64,000 nt of DNA from positions 1 to 64,000 of the forward strand of contig CACFUX010000001.1 in the NCBI GenBank assembly GCA_902569615.1, in the 5' to 3' direction. The DNA is from an uncultured Pelagibacteraceae bacterium (GTDB lineage Bacteria > Pseudomonadota > Alphaproteobacteria > Pelagibacterales > Pelagibacteraceae). Shown piece by piece: positions 1 through 9,135 of this stretch. Below the pieces are notes generated by a model, which worked only from the letters and a program-made list of their open reading frames with translations, was not told where the DNA came from and ran no database searches. Position numbers and translations under genes: made by a program. Within the stretch, counting starts at the first letter, position 1. Each line of letters opens with the position of its first letter.

Positions 1-499
1 CACTTCAATAACTTTGAGTTAATGGCTATGGAAATTGAAAAAGCAGGTATAAATCTTGCTGCTGTTTATAGACCTCTAAATAATCCTTTTTTTGAATATA
101 GTTATGGAAAATATTAGGAAAAAATATATTTGCAGAACTCAAATTAAAAAAGGTAAGACGGGAACAAGAGATTTGTTAAAACTTTTTAAAAATAATTATT
201 CTATAGCTTTAATGATTGACCAAAGAGTAAGCGAAGGAATATCAGTAAATTTTTTTAATCATGAGGCAAAAACTACAACTATACCTGCTCAATTTATAAA
301 GAAGTATGGATGTGAAATAGTACCAGTATACATTGAAAGAAAACAAAATTTTAATTTTAAATTATATATTAAAAAACCAGTGCAATTTGATAATCAATTT
401 ACTATTGAAGATATAACCTTAAAACTTAACGAAATTTTGGAAGAAATGATTCTTAAAAATCCTGATCAATGGATTTGGTCTCATGACCGCTGGAAATAG
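1..499 (+). pseudogene. LpxL/HtrB-type lipid A acyltransferase, 5' truncated and frameshifted
   Basis: Lysophospholipid acyltransferase family, likely the Kdo2-lipid A lauroyl/myristoyl transferase that adds a secondary acyl chain at the inner membrane. The first codons read HFNNFE, matching the family's catalytic HX4(D/E) box, followed by AAVYRPLNNPFF, the usual YRP block. That frame runs from base 1 and stops at TAG 115-117. The rest of the domain (MENIRKKYIC, then ALMIDQRVSEG, TTIPAQFIKKY and a C-terminal PDQWIWSHDRWK) is in the +1 frame, which the ORF track starts artificially at 92. The frames would join as NNPFLNIVMEN if the T7 run at 87-93 were T6. The N-terminus lies outside the window. 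It is either a sequencing or assembly indel or a genuine frameshift. Family assignment is firm; the lauroyl versus myristoyl role is not resolvable. Confidence 0.85.
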
Positions 500-700
500 T
501 TAATCTTTTCTCTCTAATTCTTCTCTTTTTTGTTGTGCTTCAATAAAGGAAAAGTAGGGTTCTTGAAGTTCTACATTCCAATAATTAAGCTTATCAAGAA
601 ATATTTTTTTACCTGTCATGGCACAAATAACGTGATCACCTTGCTCTATAATCTCAAAGCTGTTTGGTAAATATTTTAGTTTAGCTAATTTATTTTTCAT
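500..700 (-). CDS. DUF2093 family small protein
   Basis: A 66-residue protein of the alphaproteobacterial DUF2093 family, whose function is unknown to me. It shows the family pattern of KLKYLPNSFEI near the N-terminus, then VICAMTGKKIFLDKLNYWNV and a QEPY segment in the middle. There is no signal peptide or membrane segment, so it is probably cytoplasmic. Its stop codon abuts the stop of the acyltransferase gene, and it is divergent from purD across a 21-bp gap. Confidence 0.8.
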   Translation of the reverse strand: MKNKLAKLKYLPNSFEIIEQGDHVICAMTGKKIFLDKLNYWNVELQEPYFSFIEAQQKREELERKD

Positions 701-707
701 TATATAG

Positions 708-717
708 AAGTATACTT
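708..717. promoter_or_regulatory. 10-bp palindrome in the DUF2093/purD divergent gap
   Basis: The gap between the divergent starts of DUF2093 and purD contains the perfect palindrome AAGTATACTT, embedded in further TATA-rich sequence. It could be a dyad operator, or simply the overlapping -10 regions of two divergent promoters in AT-rich DNA. No known regulator motif was recognised. Confidence 0.3.
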
Positions 718-721
718 ATAT

Positions 722-1987
722 ATGATTATATGTGTTATAGGAAGCGGTGGAAGAGAACATGCTATATGTAAATCAATTCAAAAATCTTCAAAAGTAAAAA
801 AAATATTTTGTTTACCTGGAAATGCTGGAACACAAGAGCTAGCTGAAAATGTAGATTTAAATATTGATGATCATGATGAATTAATAAAATTTTTAAAGAA
901 GTCAAAAGTTGACTTGGTAATAGTAGGTCCAGAAAAACCTTTGGTAAATGGTATAACAAATGTATTGGAAAATAATAATATTAAAGTTTTTGGACCAAGA
1001 AAAGTACCTTCACAATTAGAAGGATCAAAAACATTTACTAAGGAAATTTGTAAAAAATATAATATTCCTACAGCTAAGTTTGGAGTTTTTGAAACAATCG
1101 ATGAAACTTTAAATTTTTTAAAAAAATCTAATTTTCCAATTGTAATTAAAGCTGATGGGCTAGCTGCTGGCAAAGGAGTTTATATTTCTAAAAATTTTCA
1201 AGAATCTAAAGATGCTGTTAAAGAAATATTTGGAGGAAAGTTTGGAAGTGCAAAAAAAATACTTGTAGAAGAATTTCTTACTGGTGAAGAAATGAGTTTT
1301 TTTATTATAAGTGATGGAAAAAATTTTAAAGTTTTTCAAACAGCACAGGATCACAAAAGAGTTGGGGAAGGAGATTTGGGAAAAAATACTGGAGGTATGG
1401 GATCATATAGTCCTTCAGGATTAATAAATAAAAATTTAGAAAGCAAAATAATTAATAAAATCATTACACCAACTCTAAAAGCAATTAATGATTTGGGTGA
1501 GAAATATAAAGGATTTTTATATGCAGGTTTAATGATATCAAATAATGAACCTTTCTTAATTGAATATAATGTGAGAATGGGAGATCCTGAATGTCAAACT
1601 ATACTACCTCTTCTAGAAACAGATTTAGTTGATATTTTTATGGCTTGCTGTGACGAAAAATTAGAAAAATTTGAAATTAAGTGGAGTGAGAAAAAAAGCT
1701 TGTGTATCGTTTTATGCTCTAAAGGTTATCCAGATACATTTCAAAAAAATGTTAAAATTGATAATTTGAATAATTTAGCCTTCAGTAAAAACGATTTCAT
1801 TTTTCACGCAGGTACTAAGAAAGTAAAAAATGAAATATTTTCAAATGGTGGAAGGGTTTTAAATTTTGTAACTACTTCATCTTCATTTAAAAACTCTAGA
1901 GAAAGAATTATAAACTTAATAAATCAATTAAATTGGAAAAATGGATTTTTTAGAAAAGATATTGGTTTTAAAATAATAGATAAATGA
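722..1987 (+). CDS. purD: Phosphoribosylamine-glycine ligase (GARS)
   Basis: Catalyses the ATP-dependent joining of 5-phosphoribosylamine and glycine to give GAR, the second step of de novo purine synthesis, in the cytoplasm. The 421-residue length matches monofunctional PurD (about 430). Visible landmarks are the N-terminal VIGSGGREHA loop (residues 5-14), VGPEKPLV near residue 68, the ATP-grasp KADGLAAGKGV block near 143, and the signature NVRMGDPECQ near 285, which carries metal-binding residues. It overlaps rsmD by 4 bp (ATGA), implying translational coupling. No SD-like sequence precedes the ATG, which sits only 21 bp from the divergent DUF2093 start. Confidence 0.97.
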   Translation: MIICVIGSGGREHAICKSIQKSSKVKKIFCLPGNAGTQELAENVDLNIDDHDELIKFLKKSKVDLVIVGPEKPLVNGITNVLENNNIKVFGPRKVPSQLEGSKTFTKEICKKYNIPTAKFGVFETIDETLNFLKKSNFPIVIKADGLAAGKGVYISKNFQESKDAVKEIFGGKFGSAKKILVEEFLTGEEMSFFIISDGKNFKVFQTAQDHKRVGEGDLGKNTGGMGSYSPSGLINKNLESKIINKIITPTLKAINDLGEKYKGFLYAGLMISNNEPFLIEYNVRMGDPECQTILPLLETDLVDIFMACCDEKLEKFEIKWSEKKSLCIVLCSKGYPDTFQKNVKIDNLNNLAFSKNDFIFHAGTKKVKNEIFSNGGRVLNFVTTSSSFKNSRERIINLINQLNWKNGFFRKDIGFKIIDK

Positions 1988-2550
1988 GAATTATTGGTGG
2001 AAATTTTAAAGGTAAAAAGCTATTTGAGGCATTTGATAAAAAAACAAGACCTTTAAAGGATTTAGTTAAAGAGTCTATATTCAATATACTTGAATATTCT
2101 CAAGAAGAAAAAATAAACTTAAAAGACTCATCAATATTAGATTTATTTTCAGGAACTGGGTCTTTTGGATTGGAATGTATTTCTAGAGGAGCTTCGATGG
2201 TTTACTTTTTTGAAAATTATAAAGAATCCGTTGAAATTATAAAAAAAAATTCAAAAAAACTAAAATGTGAAAATAAAATAAAAATATTTGAAATAAGTGC
2301 CTATAATTTAAAAAAAATAGAAGAGATAAAAAATATTAAATTCGATTTAATTTTTTTAGACCCTCCATATAAAGAAAAAAATATTAAAGAAATTTTAGAA
2401 GAAATTTATAAAATTAATATATTAAAAGATAATGGTATAATTATTTTACATAGACACAAAAAAAATCAGGAAAATTTTGGTAAAAATTTTAATATAAAAC
2501 GAACAAGTAAGTATGGGATTTCTAAAATAATTTTTGGTAAATTTATTTAA
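1984..2550 (+). CDS. rsmD: 16S rRNA (guanine(966)-N(2))-methyltransferase
   Basis: SAM-dependent enzyme that methylates N2 of G966 in 16S rRNA during 30S assembly. It is 188 residues, normal for RsmD. The start MRIIGGNFKGKKL is typical, the SAM-binding motif DLFSGTGSFGLECISRGA lies at residues 53-70, and the catalytic motif LDPPY lies at 125-129. It is coupled to purD by an ATGA overlap, and its 3' end overlaps the convergent pgi by 8 bp. Confidence 0.95.
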   Translation: MRIIGGNFKGKKLFEAFDKKTRPLKDLVKESIFNILEYSQEEKINLKDSSILDLFSGTGSFGLECISRGASMVYFFENYKESVEIIKKNSKKLKCENKIKIFEISAYNLKKIEEIKNIKFDLIFLDPPYKEKNIKEILEEIYKINILKDNGIIILHRHKKNQENFGKNFNIKRTSKYGISKIIFGKFI

Positions 2551-3712
2551 TTAATATTTTTTTTGTTTCATTTTTTATTAATTCAACAGAAGGTTGATCA
2601 AAAGGATTAACATTTAAAGCCCTTCCTAATAAAATAGTTTCTAACGTAAAAAAACAAAATAATTCACCTATTGATTGCTCACTTCTTTTTTTTATTTCAA
2701 AAGACCTGAATGGTATATTTTTTTTATTGAAAACATTTTCTGTAGCAATTTTTTGTGAATAAATTATTTTATTTAAAGACTTATTGTGTAAGTATCTATG
2801 TGATTTAAGTAGTAAACTTTTATTTATTTTTTCTGAATTATTTTCATTCACAAAAAAAAATGTGAAAAAATTATTTTTTGGTCCATCTAAATATAATTGT
2901 AATAAGCTATGGTTATCTTTTGGCATACTTGAAATTATTGGAAGAATTCCTTTAGATTTTTTACCTAAACTTTCTGAAACTAACTGTTGATACCATTTAA
3001 ATAGATTTTCAGAACTTTTATCATAATTTAATAATATAGAATTAAATTTCCCTTGTTTAATAAATTTTAAAATTGAAGATACATTTATTATTAATTGATT
3101 TAAAAATTTTTTATTTTTAATCAAAAAATTATATCTTTTAAAATTTTTTTCTTTTAGTCCCATAATTTCTGCAGGTAACATCCCTACCTCAGATAATACC
3201 GAATACCTTCCACCAATATAATTTTTATGTTCAAAAATTTCTGCTTTAAGTTTTTGTGCAAGATTTTGTAAATAACTATTTTTATTTTCTGTAATAAAAA
3301 TATTTTTATTTTTTTTATTTATAATTAAATTTGAGTTTAGAATTGTTTCAAGTGTATTTCCTGATTTTGATATAATAATATTTGTTGCCTTTGATTTTAA
3401 TTTCTTTTTATCAACAACAGAATTTAAATTATTAATAAAGATAAATTTTTTTTTAACTTTATGGTTTAAAAATCTATAAATTGCCTCTGTTCCTAAAATA
3501 GAACCTCCCATTCCAATTATTTTAAAATTATTTCCTTTTTTAATTTTTTTTAAATCTTTTTTTGAATAGCTGTACTTATAATTAGTGGTAAAACTTTCAA
3601 GGAGCGGATATTTTTTAATTAAATTTTCTTTTTTTAAATTATTTAGCTTTTTTTTTATTAATTGATTTTTTGAATATTTGAAATTGATTAGTTTAATACT
3701 CGGAGTTAACAT
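2543..3712 (-). CDS. pgi: Glucose-6-phosphate isomerase
   Basis: Interconverts glucose-6-phosphate and fructose-6-phosphate. At 389 residues it is much shorter than the E. coli enzyme (549) and somewhat shorter than the Bacillus type (about 450). The SIS-fold landmarks are all present: IGMGGSILGTEAIYR near 66-80, the phosphate-binding ISKSGNTLET near 114-123, GGRYSVLSEVG near 167, and the C-terminal NPFDQPSVELIK carrying the catalytic lysine. It is therefore a compact but apparently complete PGI. It is the last gene of the minus-strand run starting at the HAD gene and overlaps rsmD tail to tail by 8 bp. Confidence 0.93.
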   Translation of the reverse strand: MLTPSIKLINFKYSKNQLIKKKLNNLKKENLIKKYPLLESFTTNYKYSYSKKDLKKIKKGNNFKIIGMGGSILGTEAIYRFLNHKVKKKFIFINNLNSVVDKKKLKSKATNIIISKSGNTLETILNSNLIINKKNKNIFITENKNSYLQNLAQKLKAEIFEHKNYIGGRYSVLSEVGMLPAEIMGLKEKNFKRYNFLIKNKKFLNQLIINVSSILKFIKQGKFNSILLNYDKSSENLFKWYQQLVSESLGKKSKGILPIISSMPKDNHSLLQLYLDGPKNNFFTFFFVNENNSEKINKSLLLKSHRYLHNKSLNKIIYSQKIATENVFNKKNIPFRSFEIKKRSEQSIGELFCFFTLETILLGRALNVNPFDQPSVELIKNETKKILIK

Positions 3713-3721
3713 AATTGAAAT

Positions 3722-4039
3722 TTAATCGCTAATTTTTTCTAATATAGATTTTTCCAAGTTACTATTCTCAGAATTATCATTTTCACTTTCTGCTTGAGTA
3801 TCAATTACAAGTTCTTTTATCTTTAAATTTCCTTGTTCCTTTATTATTTCATTATCTTCTCCAACCGGAGTAGGCATTTCTTCATAGTCAGGAGGTAAAA
3901 TTAAAGGATTTTTTTTTTTTATTAAAAATTCGTCACTGTTGTCAGATCTTTTTTTACCAACTAAAGCGTCTTTTGCACCACCGCATGAAGTTAAAATTAT
4001 AAGTGAAATTAATAGTAGTATTATTTTTTTATTTCTCAT
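3722..4039 (-). CDS. bamF: DUF3035 lipoprotein, BamF-like
   Basis: A 105-residue lipoprotein with an N-terminal signal of basic MRNKK, a hydrophobic core and the lipobox LTSC (lipidated Cys about residue 19). The mature part contains DEFLIKKKNPLILPPDYEE, the hallmark of DUF3035, which is known as BamF, an accessory lipoprotein of the alphaproteobacterial outer-membrane barrel assembly complex. It is expected on the inner face of the outer membrane. The start overlaps lspA by 11 bp; notably, lspA encodes the peptidase that processes such lipoproteins. Confidence 0.75.
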   Translation of the reverse strand: MRNKKIILLLISLIILTSCGGAKDALVGKKRSDNSDEFLIKKKNPLILPPDYEEMPTPVGEDNEIIKEQGNLKIKELVIDTQAESENDNSENSNLEKSILEKISD

Positions 4040-4520
4040 TTTTTTTATAGTTTAATATTTCAAAAAATATAAGACAAATTATTCCAAAAGTTATAAATAT
4101 ATCTGCAACATTGAAAATAAACCAATGATACCCTTTATAGCTTATATCTATAAAATCTGGAACAGCTGAATAATAAATTCTATCAAATAAATTGCCTAAA
4201 GAACCCCCAAATATTATTAAAAAATAATAAATTCTTATGTCATCTAATTTTATTATGATGAATAAAATTAATAAATTTATCATTCCAATAAATATAGTTA
4301 TTAAATTATATATACTTTGTTGGTCAAAAGAGAGCAGTCCAAATCCAATTCCAGAATTCCAAACTATAATTAAATTAATAAATGAATTTAACTGAATGTC
4401 TACATTTCCAAAATTTTCTAAAATTGATAAAATATATAATTTTGAAATTCTATCTAAGGAAAAAATAAATATAACAATACCAAAATATAAAATAGTTTTT
4501 TTAGAAAAAAATTTACGCAT
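4029..4520 (-). CDS. lspA: Lipoprotein signal peptidase (signal peptidase II)
   Basis: Inner-membrane aspartyl protease that removes the signal peptide of prolipoproteins after lipidation. It is 163 residues with four predicted transmembrane helices. Family motifs are visible: LDRISK near residue 22, VWNSGIGFGLL near 53, GGSLGNLFDR near 105, VPDFID near 120 and FNVADIF near 137. The aspartates in the last two motifs form the catalytic dyad. It overlaps ileS by 1 bp; the ileS-lspA pairing is widespread in proteobacteria. Confidence 0.95.
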   Translation of the reverse strand: MRKFFSKKTILYFGIVIFIFSLDRISKLYILSILENFGNVDIQLNSFINLIIVWNSGIGFGLLSFDQQSIYNLITIFIGMINLLILFIIIKLDDIRIYYFLIIFGGSLGNLFDRIYYSAVPDFIDISYKGYHWFIFNVADIFITFGIICLIFFEILNYKKNEK

Positions 4521-7264
4521 TAGGTATTTAAGCTACAAATGCCTTGCCTTTCACATTTATCTTTTTTTATTTTCCAACAAACATTACATTTTTTTCCTTC
4601 TGCTTTTGAAGTTAGAATATTTATTTCTTCAGTATTATTTTGATCAATTTTATTAATTGATGCTCCAGAAGTGATACATAATTCAGAAAAATCTATTCCT
4701 TTTGAAATCTCAATTAATTTTTCAGTTAAAAAAATTTTTAAATCTGCTTCTAAACTTGAACCAATTTCTTTTGATGCTCTTTTTAATTCTATACTACTAT
4801 TACATTTATCTCTTATTCTTATAAGCTCTGTCCATTTTGAATTAAGAACTTTATTATTCCATTTTGAGGGTATCTTAGGAAATTTTTCTAGATGAATACT
4901 TCCACTTTCTTTTATTTTTAATAATGAATAAATTTCCTCTGTTGTAAAAGACAATACGGGTGCAAACCACTTTAGTAGTATTTCAAGAATAATATTTAAA
5001 AATATTATTGTGAATTTTCTTTTATCACTTTCTAATGAATCGCAATATAAAACATCTTTTCTTATATCAAAATAAAATGCAGATAGATCTGTTGTACAAA
5101 AATTGAGTAGTTCCTTATATATTGTATGAAAATTATATTTTTCAAAATTTTTTTCAAATAATAAGTTTAGACCATAAATTTTATGTAACATGTATTGTTC
5201 TAATTCTGGAAAACTTTTGATATCAACTGTTTCAAAATCTATTTTTTCATAGTTATCATTCAAATTTCCAAGAATATATCTAAATGTATTTCTAATTTTT
5301 CTATAAGATTCAGCATGTTGTTCTAGTATAGAATAATCTATTCTTAAATCTTCAGCATAGTCGGATGCAGCAACCCAAATTCTAAGAATATCAGCTCCAT
5401 ATTTTTTAAGAATATCCTCTGGTGAAATTATGTTACCAAGAGATTTTGACATCTTTAATCCTTTTCCATCAACAACAAATCCATGTGATAAAATTGATTC
5501 AAATGGAGCCCTGCCCCTTGTTCCACATGATTCTAAAAGCGATGAGTGAAACCATCCTCTGTGCTGATCTGAACCCTCAAGATACATAGATGCTGGCCAT
5601 TTTAAATCTTCTCTTTTTTCAAGCACATATGCATGTGTTGAGCCACTATCAAACCAAACTTCAACGATATCAGTCATTTTTTGATAATCCTCACTTTTAT
5701 ATTTTTTTCCTAAAAATCGTTGAGCATCATCTTCAAACCAACAATCAGCTCCTTCTTTTTCAAATATGCTTGCAATATTTTCTGTAATCTCATCATCTAC
5801 TAAAACTTCACTATTTTTTTTTGATAAAAAGACTGGTATCGGAACTCCCCATACCCTTTGTCTAGAAACACACCAATCAGGTCTTAGTTCAATCATAGAT
5901 CTTAATCTTTCTTTACCTTTACTTGGATAAAAATTAGTTTCATCAATTGACTTTAAGGCTTTTTTTCTCAAACCATGACTTTCCATAGAGATAAACCATT
6001 GGGGTGTAGCTCTATGAACTAGAGGTGCTTTTGAACGCCAAGAATGTGGATAAGAATGAATTAACTCACCACTAGATAATAAATTTTTTTGTTCTTTTAA
6101 ATTTTCTATAATAATTTTATTTGCTTTAAAAATGTGTATACCTTGAAATTTTGGAACATATTTAGTATATTTTCCATCATCATCAACTGTCTCTTCAGCT
6201 TTTATATTGTTTTTTAAACATAAATTAAAATCATCAGGGCCATGGCTAGGAGCACAATGAACAATTCCTGATCCTTGTTCAGTTGTAACGAAGTTTGCCT
6301 CTAGCATCGGTATATCATAATCAAATCCAATTTTTGAAAATGGATGGCTACATATTGTGCCTTCAAAATCTTTTCCTGAAAATGTAAGAATTTTGCTAAA
6401 ATCTTTAATATTACATTCCTCTAATAATGATTTTAATAAAGCTTCTGCTACAATTATTTTTCTATCTTTAAAATCTGAAGAATCTTCAATTTTAATTAAT
6501 ATATACTTTAAGTTTTTATTAAAGGCTAAAGCTCTATTTGCTGGGATAGTCCAAGGAGTTGTTGTCCAAATAATAATATCACTGTTTATGAGTTTTTCAT
6601 TTTGACTTTTTTTAATTTTAAATGCTGCATAAATCGTATCTGATTTATGATCCATGTACTCTACTTCAGCATCTGCTAGTGCAGTTTTTTCTACAGTTGA
6701 CCAAAGAACAGGCTTATAGCCTCTGTAAAGACTTCCTTCTTTTAAAAATTTACCAAGTTCTCTCACTATTTGAGCTTCTGCATCAAAACTCATAGTAGAA
6801 TAGTAGTTTTCCCAATCACCCACTACACCTAATCTTTTGAATTGTTTTTTATGGACTTCAATCCATTTTTTAGCAAAATCTCTACATTCTTTTCTAAACT
6901 CATTTACTGGAACTTCATTTTTATTTTTTTTATTTTTTTTATACTGTTCCTCAATTTTCCACTCAATCGGTAGACCGTGACAATCCCAACCAGGAACATA
7001 AACTGAATCTTTCCCATTCATTTGATGAAATTTTACTATTACATCTTTAAGAATTTTGTTAAGTGCTGTCCCCATATGAATATCACCATTAGCATAGGGA
7101 GGACCATCATGAAGTATGAACTTTTCTTTGCCAGTACTATTGGATCTTAACTTTTTATATAAATTAATTTTTTCCCAATAATCAATTATTCCTGGTTCTT
7201 TATTTTGCAGATTAGCTTTCATTGAAAAAGCTGTTTTAGGAAGATTTATATTACTTTTACTCAT
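4520..7264 (-). CDS. ileS: Isoleucyl-tRNA synthetase
   Basis: Class Ia aminoacyl-tRNA synthetase that charges tRNA-Ile, with a CP1 editing domain. It is 914 residues, close to E. coli IleS (938). The HIGH-equivalent is PYANGDIHMGT (residues 57-66), the KMSKS loop is the exact KMSKSLGN near residue 600, and the C-terminal zinc finger is visible as CNVCW plus CERQGIC in the last 20 residues. The zinc finger and length are those of the bacterial type. It lies 9 bp downstream of ribF and is followed directly by lspA. Confidence 0.98.
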   Translation of the reverse strand: MSKSNINLPKTAFSMKANLQNKEPGIIDYWEKINLYKKLRSNSTGKEKFILHDGPPYANGDIHMGTALNKILKDVIVKFHQMNGKDSVYVPGWDCHGLPIEWKIEEQYKKNKKNKNEVPVNEFRKECRDFAKKWIEVHKKQFKRLGVVGDWENYYSTMSFDAEAQIVRELGKFLKEGSLYRGYKPVLWSTVEKTALADAEVEYMDHKSDTIYAAFKIKKSQNEKLINSDIIIWTTTPWTIPANRALAFNKNLKYILIKIEDSSDFKDRKIIVAEALLKSLLEECNIKDFSKILTFSGKDFEGTICSHPFSKIGFDYDIPMLEANFVTTEQGSGIVHCAPSHGPDDFNLCLKNNIKAEETVDDDGKYTKYVPKFQGIHIFKANKIIIENLKEQKNLLSSGELIHSYPHSWRSKAPLVHRATPQWFISMESHGLRKKALKSIDETNFYPSKGKERLRSMIELRPDWCVSRQRVWGVPIPVFLSKKNSEVLVDDEITENIASIFEKEGADCWFEDDAQRFLGKKYKSEDYQKMTDIVEVWFDSGSTHAYVLEKREDLKWPASMYLEGSDQHRGWFHSSLLESCGTRGRAPFESILSHGFVVDGKGLKMSKSLGNIISPEDILKKYGADILRIWVAASDYAEDLRIDYSILEQHAESYRKIRNTFRYILGNLNDNYEKIDFETVDIKSFPELEQYMLHKIYGLNLLFEKNFEKYNFHTIYKELLNFCTTDLSAFYFDIRKDVLYCDSLESDKRKFTIIFLNIILEILLKWFAPVLSFTTEEIYSLLKIKESGSIHLEKFPKIPSKWNNKVLNSKWTELIRIRDKCNSSIELKRASKEIGSSLEADLKIFLTEKLIEISKGIDFSELCITSGASINKIDQNNTEEINILTSKAEGKKCNVCWKIKKDKCERQGICSLNT

Positions 7265-7273
7265 TATTTTTGT

Positions 7274-8200
7274 TTATTTTTTTGCAATCTTAAGATCTAA
7301 ATTAATTTGTTTTTTTAATTGCCTTACATTTTTAAATTTCTTTTCTTTTCTTATAAAGTCTATGAACTCAATAGTTAAGTGCTTATTATAAAGATTTCTA
7401 GAAAAATTAAATATATGAACCTCTAGGAGTAATTTTTTTTGGTTAAAAGTTGGTCTAAATCCTAAATTTGCAATACCTTTAAATTTTTTTTTATTATTCT
7501 TTAATAAAATATTTACTGCATAAACACCTGGTTTTGCAATTACATAATTATTAAGCTCAATGTTACATGTTGGAAATCCAATCTTTCTTCCAATTTTTCT
7601 ACCGACCTTTACTTCTCCTTCAATTGACCAATTTTTTCCTAAATATTTATTGGCAAGTTTAATTTTACCTTTGGATATTAATTTTCTAATTAATGTAGAA
7701 GAAATAATTTTTTTATTTTTTTTTAACGGTTTTGGATTTATTATTTTAAAATTATAATTTTTTCCAAGAGATTTTAATTTTTTTACATTTCCTTCTCTTT
7801 TATTGCCAAATCTAAAATTATTACTAACAAAAATGTATTTTGGTTTTAATTTTTTAAATAAAAAGCTTTCAATAAATGTTAGATAATTTATTTTAGAAAA
7901 TTGTCTGTTAAATTTTTTTATAATTACAAAATCTATTTTATATTTTTTTAAATAATTTAATTTTTGATTTGAATTTGAAATTTTAAAGTTTTTTAGTTTT
8001 TTATTAAAAAACATTTTTGGAACTGGATCAAATGTCAATACTCCGATATTTAATTTATATTTTTTTTTGTATTTTTCAGCTAATTTAAAAAGTTTTTGAT
8101 GGCCTGTATGTAGACCATCAAAATTGCCAATTAACAAAATTGAATTTTTATATTTATTTTGAATAGAAAAATTTTTAAATACCTTTAATTTATTTACCAT
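7274..8200 (-). CDS. ribF: Bifunctional riboflavin kinase / FAD synthetase
   Basis: Phosphorylates riboflavin to FMN and adenylylates FMN to FAD. At 308 residues it matches bifunctional RibF. The N-terminal nucleotidyltransferase domain shows LIGNFDGLHTGHQKLF (about 23-38) and a late STLIRKLI. The C-terminal flavokinase domain starts near residue 185 and shows the GRKIGFPTCNIEL signature and GVYAV. It overlaps the HAD gene by 7 bp. The ribF-ileS-lspA order is conserved in many proteobacteria. Confidence 0.95.
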   Translation of the reverse strand: MVNKLKVFKNFSIQNKYKNSILLIGNFDGLHTGHQKLFKLAEKYKKKYKLNIGVLTFDPVPKMFFNKKLKNFKISNSNQKLNYLKKYKIDFVIIKKFNRQFSKINYLTFIESFLFKKLKPKYIFVSNNFRFGNKREGNVKKLKSLGKNYNFKIINPKPLKKNKKIISSTLIRKLISKGKIKLANKYLGKNWSIEGEVKVGRKIGRKIGFPTCNIELNNYVIAKPGVYAVNILLKNNKKKFKGIANLGFRPTFNQKKLLLEVHIFNFSRNLYNKHLTIEFIDFIRKEKKFKNVRQLKKQINLDLKIAKK

Positions 8201-9012
8201 TGTAATTTTTTTTGAATATAGTCAACCTCAACATTGTATTTTTTTTTTATTTTTTCAAATTTTTCATTTGAAATTTCTTGTTTATGAATTCCATCTGAAA
8301 TTAAGAAACTATCAAAATTTTGCTTATTTGCTCCTCTTATATCTGTGTCTAAATTATCTCCTATGCATAAAACTTTTTTATTATTAATATTTGTAGATTG
8401 ATTATAAACTTTTGGATAAGGTTTTCCAAAATATTCTACTTTTCCTCCTATATCTTCATAAACTTTTGCAACTGATCCTGCGCAAAATTCTCTTTTTTTT
8501 CCTCTATCAACTATTAAATCTGGATTTGTACAAATCATAATTTTTCCAATTACTTTTTGTAGTAAAGTTTTATAGTATATTAATTCTTTATCATGCTCAT
8601 CAAATAAACCAGTGCATAGTAAATATTCTGCCTCCTTAATATTTAAAATATTGTTATTTTTAAAATTGTTATATAGTCCAGAATCTCTTGGGGGTCCTAT
8701 ATGAAAAAAAGATTTATTTTTATACTTTTTGTTTAAATACTCTAAAGCTGCCTCTCCAGATGTATAAACTTTTGAAGAAAATTTTTTGTCTAAGCCCATT
8801 CTTTTTAAGAAATCAATAACATTATTGTTGGGCCTAGGTGCATTAGTAAGTAATACAATTTCTTTTTTTTTATCAGCTAATTTTTGTAGTGCGTTAACTG
8901 AGTCTTCGTAGAGGTTAATCCCATTATGAACAACGCCCCACAAGTCTATAAAGAAGAGATCATATTGATCTGCTATTGATTTAAGTCCTAAACTATCTAA
9001 GTTTTTGGTCAT
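8194..9012 (-). CDS. TIGR01459-type HAD superfamily (class IIA) hydrolase
   Basis: A 272-residue HAD phosphatase of the NagD/class IIA branch, most like the alphaproteobacterial TIGR01459 family. The nucleophile region reads FFIDLWGVVHNG (about 20-31); motif II, LLTNAPRP, is near residue 55; motif III/IV is CIGDNLDTDIRGAN near 220. The physiological substrate is unknown; relatives dephosphorylate small sugar or nucleotide phosphates. It is the first gene of the minus-strand run leading to ribF and ileS, starting about 120 bp from groES across a divergent promoter region. Confidence 0.8.
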   Translation of the reverse strand: MTKNLDSLGLKSIADQYDLFFIDLWGVVHNGINLYEDSVNALQKLADKKKEIVLLTNAPRPNNNVIDFLKRMGLDKKFSSKVYTSGEAALEYLNKKYKNKSFFHIGPPRDSGLYNNFKNNNILNIKEAEYLLCTGLFDEHDKELIYYKTLLQKVIGKIMICTNPDLIVDRGKKREFCAGSVAKVYEDIGGKVEYFGKPYPKVYNQSTNINNKKVLCIGDNLDTDIRGANKQNFDSFLISDGIHKQEISNEKFEKIKKKYNVEVDYIQKKLQW

Positions 9013-9080
9013 TTTGCAGATATAACTTAAAAATAACCATATTTCTTGGTTTTTTTAGCATTTAAATTTTTACATATCTT

Positions 9081-9110
9081 CTTGAAATAAAATGAACTCA
9101 TATCTATATG
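9081..9110 (+). promoter_or_regulatory. Candidate heat-shock (RpoH-like) promoter of groESL
   Basis: Upstream of groES there is CTTGAA at 9081-9086 and TCTATATG at 9103-9110. This fits the alphaproteobacterial sigma-32 pattern (CTTGAN, about 17 bp, CYTATNT) and also a sigma-70 reading, TTGAAA-N17-TATATG. No CIRCE inverted repeat is visible. The predicted start site would leave a leader of about 20 nt with an AGGAG SD at 9126-9130. Inferred from motif match and position only. Confidence 0.5.
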
Positions 9111-9135
9111 AAGCTGATATTTATAGGAGTTTTTT

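Noticed and set aside
2543-3712. pgi as a truncated pseudogene because of its 389-residue length
   Set aside because: All catalytic motifs from the SIS domains to the C-terminal NPFDQPSVELIK are present in one frame; it appears to be a compact form.
9013-9135. CIRCE operator before groES
   Set aside because: No TTAGCACTC/GAGTGCTAA inverted repeat is present; a RpoH-like promoter fits better.
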